Shown here in pieces: positions 62,706 through 64,000 of a stretch of 64,000 nt of DNA. Source of the DNA: Aplectana chamaeleonis (Eukaryota; Nematoda; Chromadorea; Rhabditida; Cosmocercidae); the NCBI GenBank assembly GCA_029168955.1, contig JAPDOI010000010.1, positions 3,743,001 through 3,807,000 on the forward strand, read 5' to 3'. Each line of letters begins with the position of its first letter. Position 1 is the first letter of the stretch. A model generated the notes under the pieces. That model was not told where the DNA came from. It did no database searches and saw only the letters and a program-made list of their open reading frames with translations. The translations under genes were made by a program, and so were the position numbers.

Positions 62706-64000
62706 TACTCTTGTAATATTCTGCGATTCATCACCTTTGGTGACGAACCTTGTAAATACGCACTCCTGATATTCGCAGACGCCTCACAACGTATGTACTC
62801 CGCAGTTGCGTACCTTCAGTGTACAGCAGCTAACGCAAAACCTATTACGCCCCTGCTTATGAGCAAAACCAGAGTTGCTCCAGACGAGAAGTTAACCATA
62901 CCTCGTTTGGAACTCATGGCTTGCCATATTGCAGTGAAACTCGCTCGATTCCTTGTAAAGGAACTGAAAATCGCTATTACGACGGTGAGAATCTTCTCAG
63001 ACTCGCTTATTACGCTTCACTGGATCCATTCCAAGCGACCAATGAAAACCTTCATCGCGAATCGCATACAGCAGATTCATTTCGCGCTTGAAATTTTTGC
63101 TCAGGTGAAAATTGAAAGCAAGTTTTACTACGTCAATACTACGCAAAATCCAGCAGATTGTGCTACTCGTGGTCTAACAGCCAACGAGATTGCACAGCAC
63201 ATTTGGTGGAACGGTCCGCCGTTCCTATCTACTCCGCCTGGCCAATGGCCGAACACTGAAATGGACTTTTCCATCACACCCACTTCAGTGCCGGAAACGG
63301 AATTGGAGTTCGTGGTTCAATCGTCCATTGCAGACACTACTCCGCACAAGTCCGCACTGCCATTCACTCGAGTTGGTCAGTATCGCAAATTAGTACGCTC
63401 GACCGCACTTGTTCTCGAATTCCTACGTACATTCGTGTACGACAGAATTTCTACAGAGAAACAAGTACGGCTCAACCAGTCTATTCCGCTGACTGAAATC
63501 GCCTCTGTTCCAGAGATTACGCAGGATGATTTCTCTACTGCAGAATCCATCCTAATACGCGAACATCAACGTGAATGCGCTCACAGGTTCATGTCAGCAC
63601 CTGTTAATACGCTCAACACGTTCAAAGACGCTATGTCAATAGTTCGTGTTAATACGCGTATGGCGAATGCCAACGTCATTACTTCGCCAGAAAAGCCCAT
63701 TTTGCTTTTCTGCAATCATCCGCTCACTAATGCGCTTGCGATGCAGTATCATCTGAAAGTGCTTCATGCAGGAACCAGACATACCGTCACAATACTACGC
63801 AAACGTTTCGTTATTCCGCGGATCTATTCCACAGTACGCCAATTACTCGCCAAATGTGTTGCTTGTACTAGGTACCAAGGTCGTACCTACGAGTATCCTA
63901 CTCCGCCTGATCTACCCGCTGAAAGAGTCACTGTACACAGACCCTTTCAAAAGGTCGGTCTAGACTACTTCGGACCACTTGTGGTCAATACGCAGCCTGC
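62706..64000 (+). pseudogene. pol: BEL/Pao pol continued: RNase H and integrase N-terminus, runs off the window
   Basis: After the TAA at 62703-62705 the same frame is open to the last base without another stop. RNase H-like signatures are LLIFADASQRMYSAVAY, LTIPRLELMACHIAVKLA and VRIFSDSLITLHWI, followed by FYYVNTTQNPADCATRGL. An integrase HHCC finger follows (HLKVLHAG and, about 30 residues later, CVACTRYQ). The window ends just after VGLDYFGPL, the first acidic residue of the integrase catalytic core. RNase H removes the RNA strand and integrase inserts the cDNA. Apart from the upstream stops, this section looks intact. Confidence 0.85.

Larger units (their letters stand above)
52984..64000 (+). 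mobile_element. BEL/Pao LTR retrotransposon, interrupted by a LINE, 3' end outside the window
   Basis: Order: GC-rich probable 5' LTR and leader with TATA box, gag with zinc knuckles, aspartic protease, Pao-type reverse transcriptase, RNase H, HHCC zinc finger and start of the integrase core. This order (protease-RT-RNase H-integrase in one frame with gag) matches BEL/Pao. The 5' boundary is inferred from the TGT at 52984, where base composition changes. I could not place the LTR end or the primer-binding site, and the 3' LTR lies beyond the window. A reverse-strand LINE (57181-60631) splits the element; the gag frame at 57178-57180 continues at 60639 in frame. Three in-frame stops are present, so the copy is degraded. 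Confidence 0.85.

Overview
The window looks like repetitive, non-genic DNA from a nematode nuclear genome. This is inferred from the RTE-type and CR1/jockey-type non-LTR retrotransposons, a BEL/Pao LTR retrotransposon of nematode style, and abundant foldback elements. I see no host protein-coding gene, rRNA or tRNA. Everything recognisable is mobile or satellite DNA.

Layout: (1) 1-493, the 3' end of a CR1/jockey-like LINE (copy A), closing in an (ATT)n tail. (2) 494-5278, a second, 5'-truncated LINE of the same group (copy B), split by a reverse-strand RTE retrotransposon (1958-5221) flanked by an 18-bp target-site duplication. (3) 5279-6086, a foldback element with ungapped 272-bp inverted arms built from 116-bp tandem units. 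(4) 6242-51013, a ~45 kb satellite of about 1,070 head-to-tail 42-bp monomers. Each monomer carries the 16-bp palindrome CTGATGACGTCATCAG, centred on a full ATF/CREB site (TGACGTCA). The left 26 kb mixes 40-, 41- and 42-bp monomers; the right 19 kb is almost purely 42 bp. (5) 51014-52983, unique AT-rich DNA, a 7-bp minisatellite and two abutting foldback elements. (6) 52984-64000, a BEL/Pao element on the + strand, running off the window: GC-rich TATA-bearing probable LTR/leader full of small perfect hairpins, gag with CCHC knuckles, protease, reverse transcriptase, RNase H and the start of integrase. It is split at 57181-60631 by a reverse-strand APE-type LINE with a 2A-like motif and a PHD-type finger, inserted with a 7-bp duplication.

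The nesting gives a relative order: LINE copy B before RTE, and BEL before its internal LINE. The coding parts are all broken. The LINEs carry several frameshifts, some in homopolymer runs; the BEL polyprotein keeps one frame across the insertion but has three in-frame stops.

The main points of interest are the CRE satellite (bZIP site every 42 bp, i.e. every four helical turns, two-domain structure, C/T barcode with higher-order periods), the strand-asymmetric TACGC/TTCGC/TCCGC word enrichment of the BEL element in all three codon phases, and its hairpin-dense leader. The very long open frames across the satellite are by-products of a period divisible by three and are not annotated as genes.
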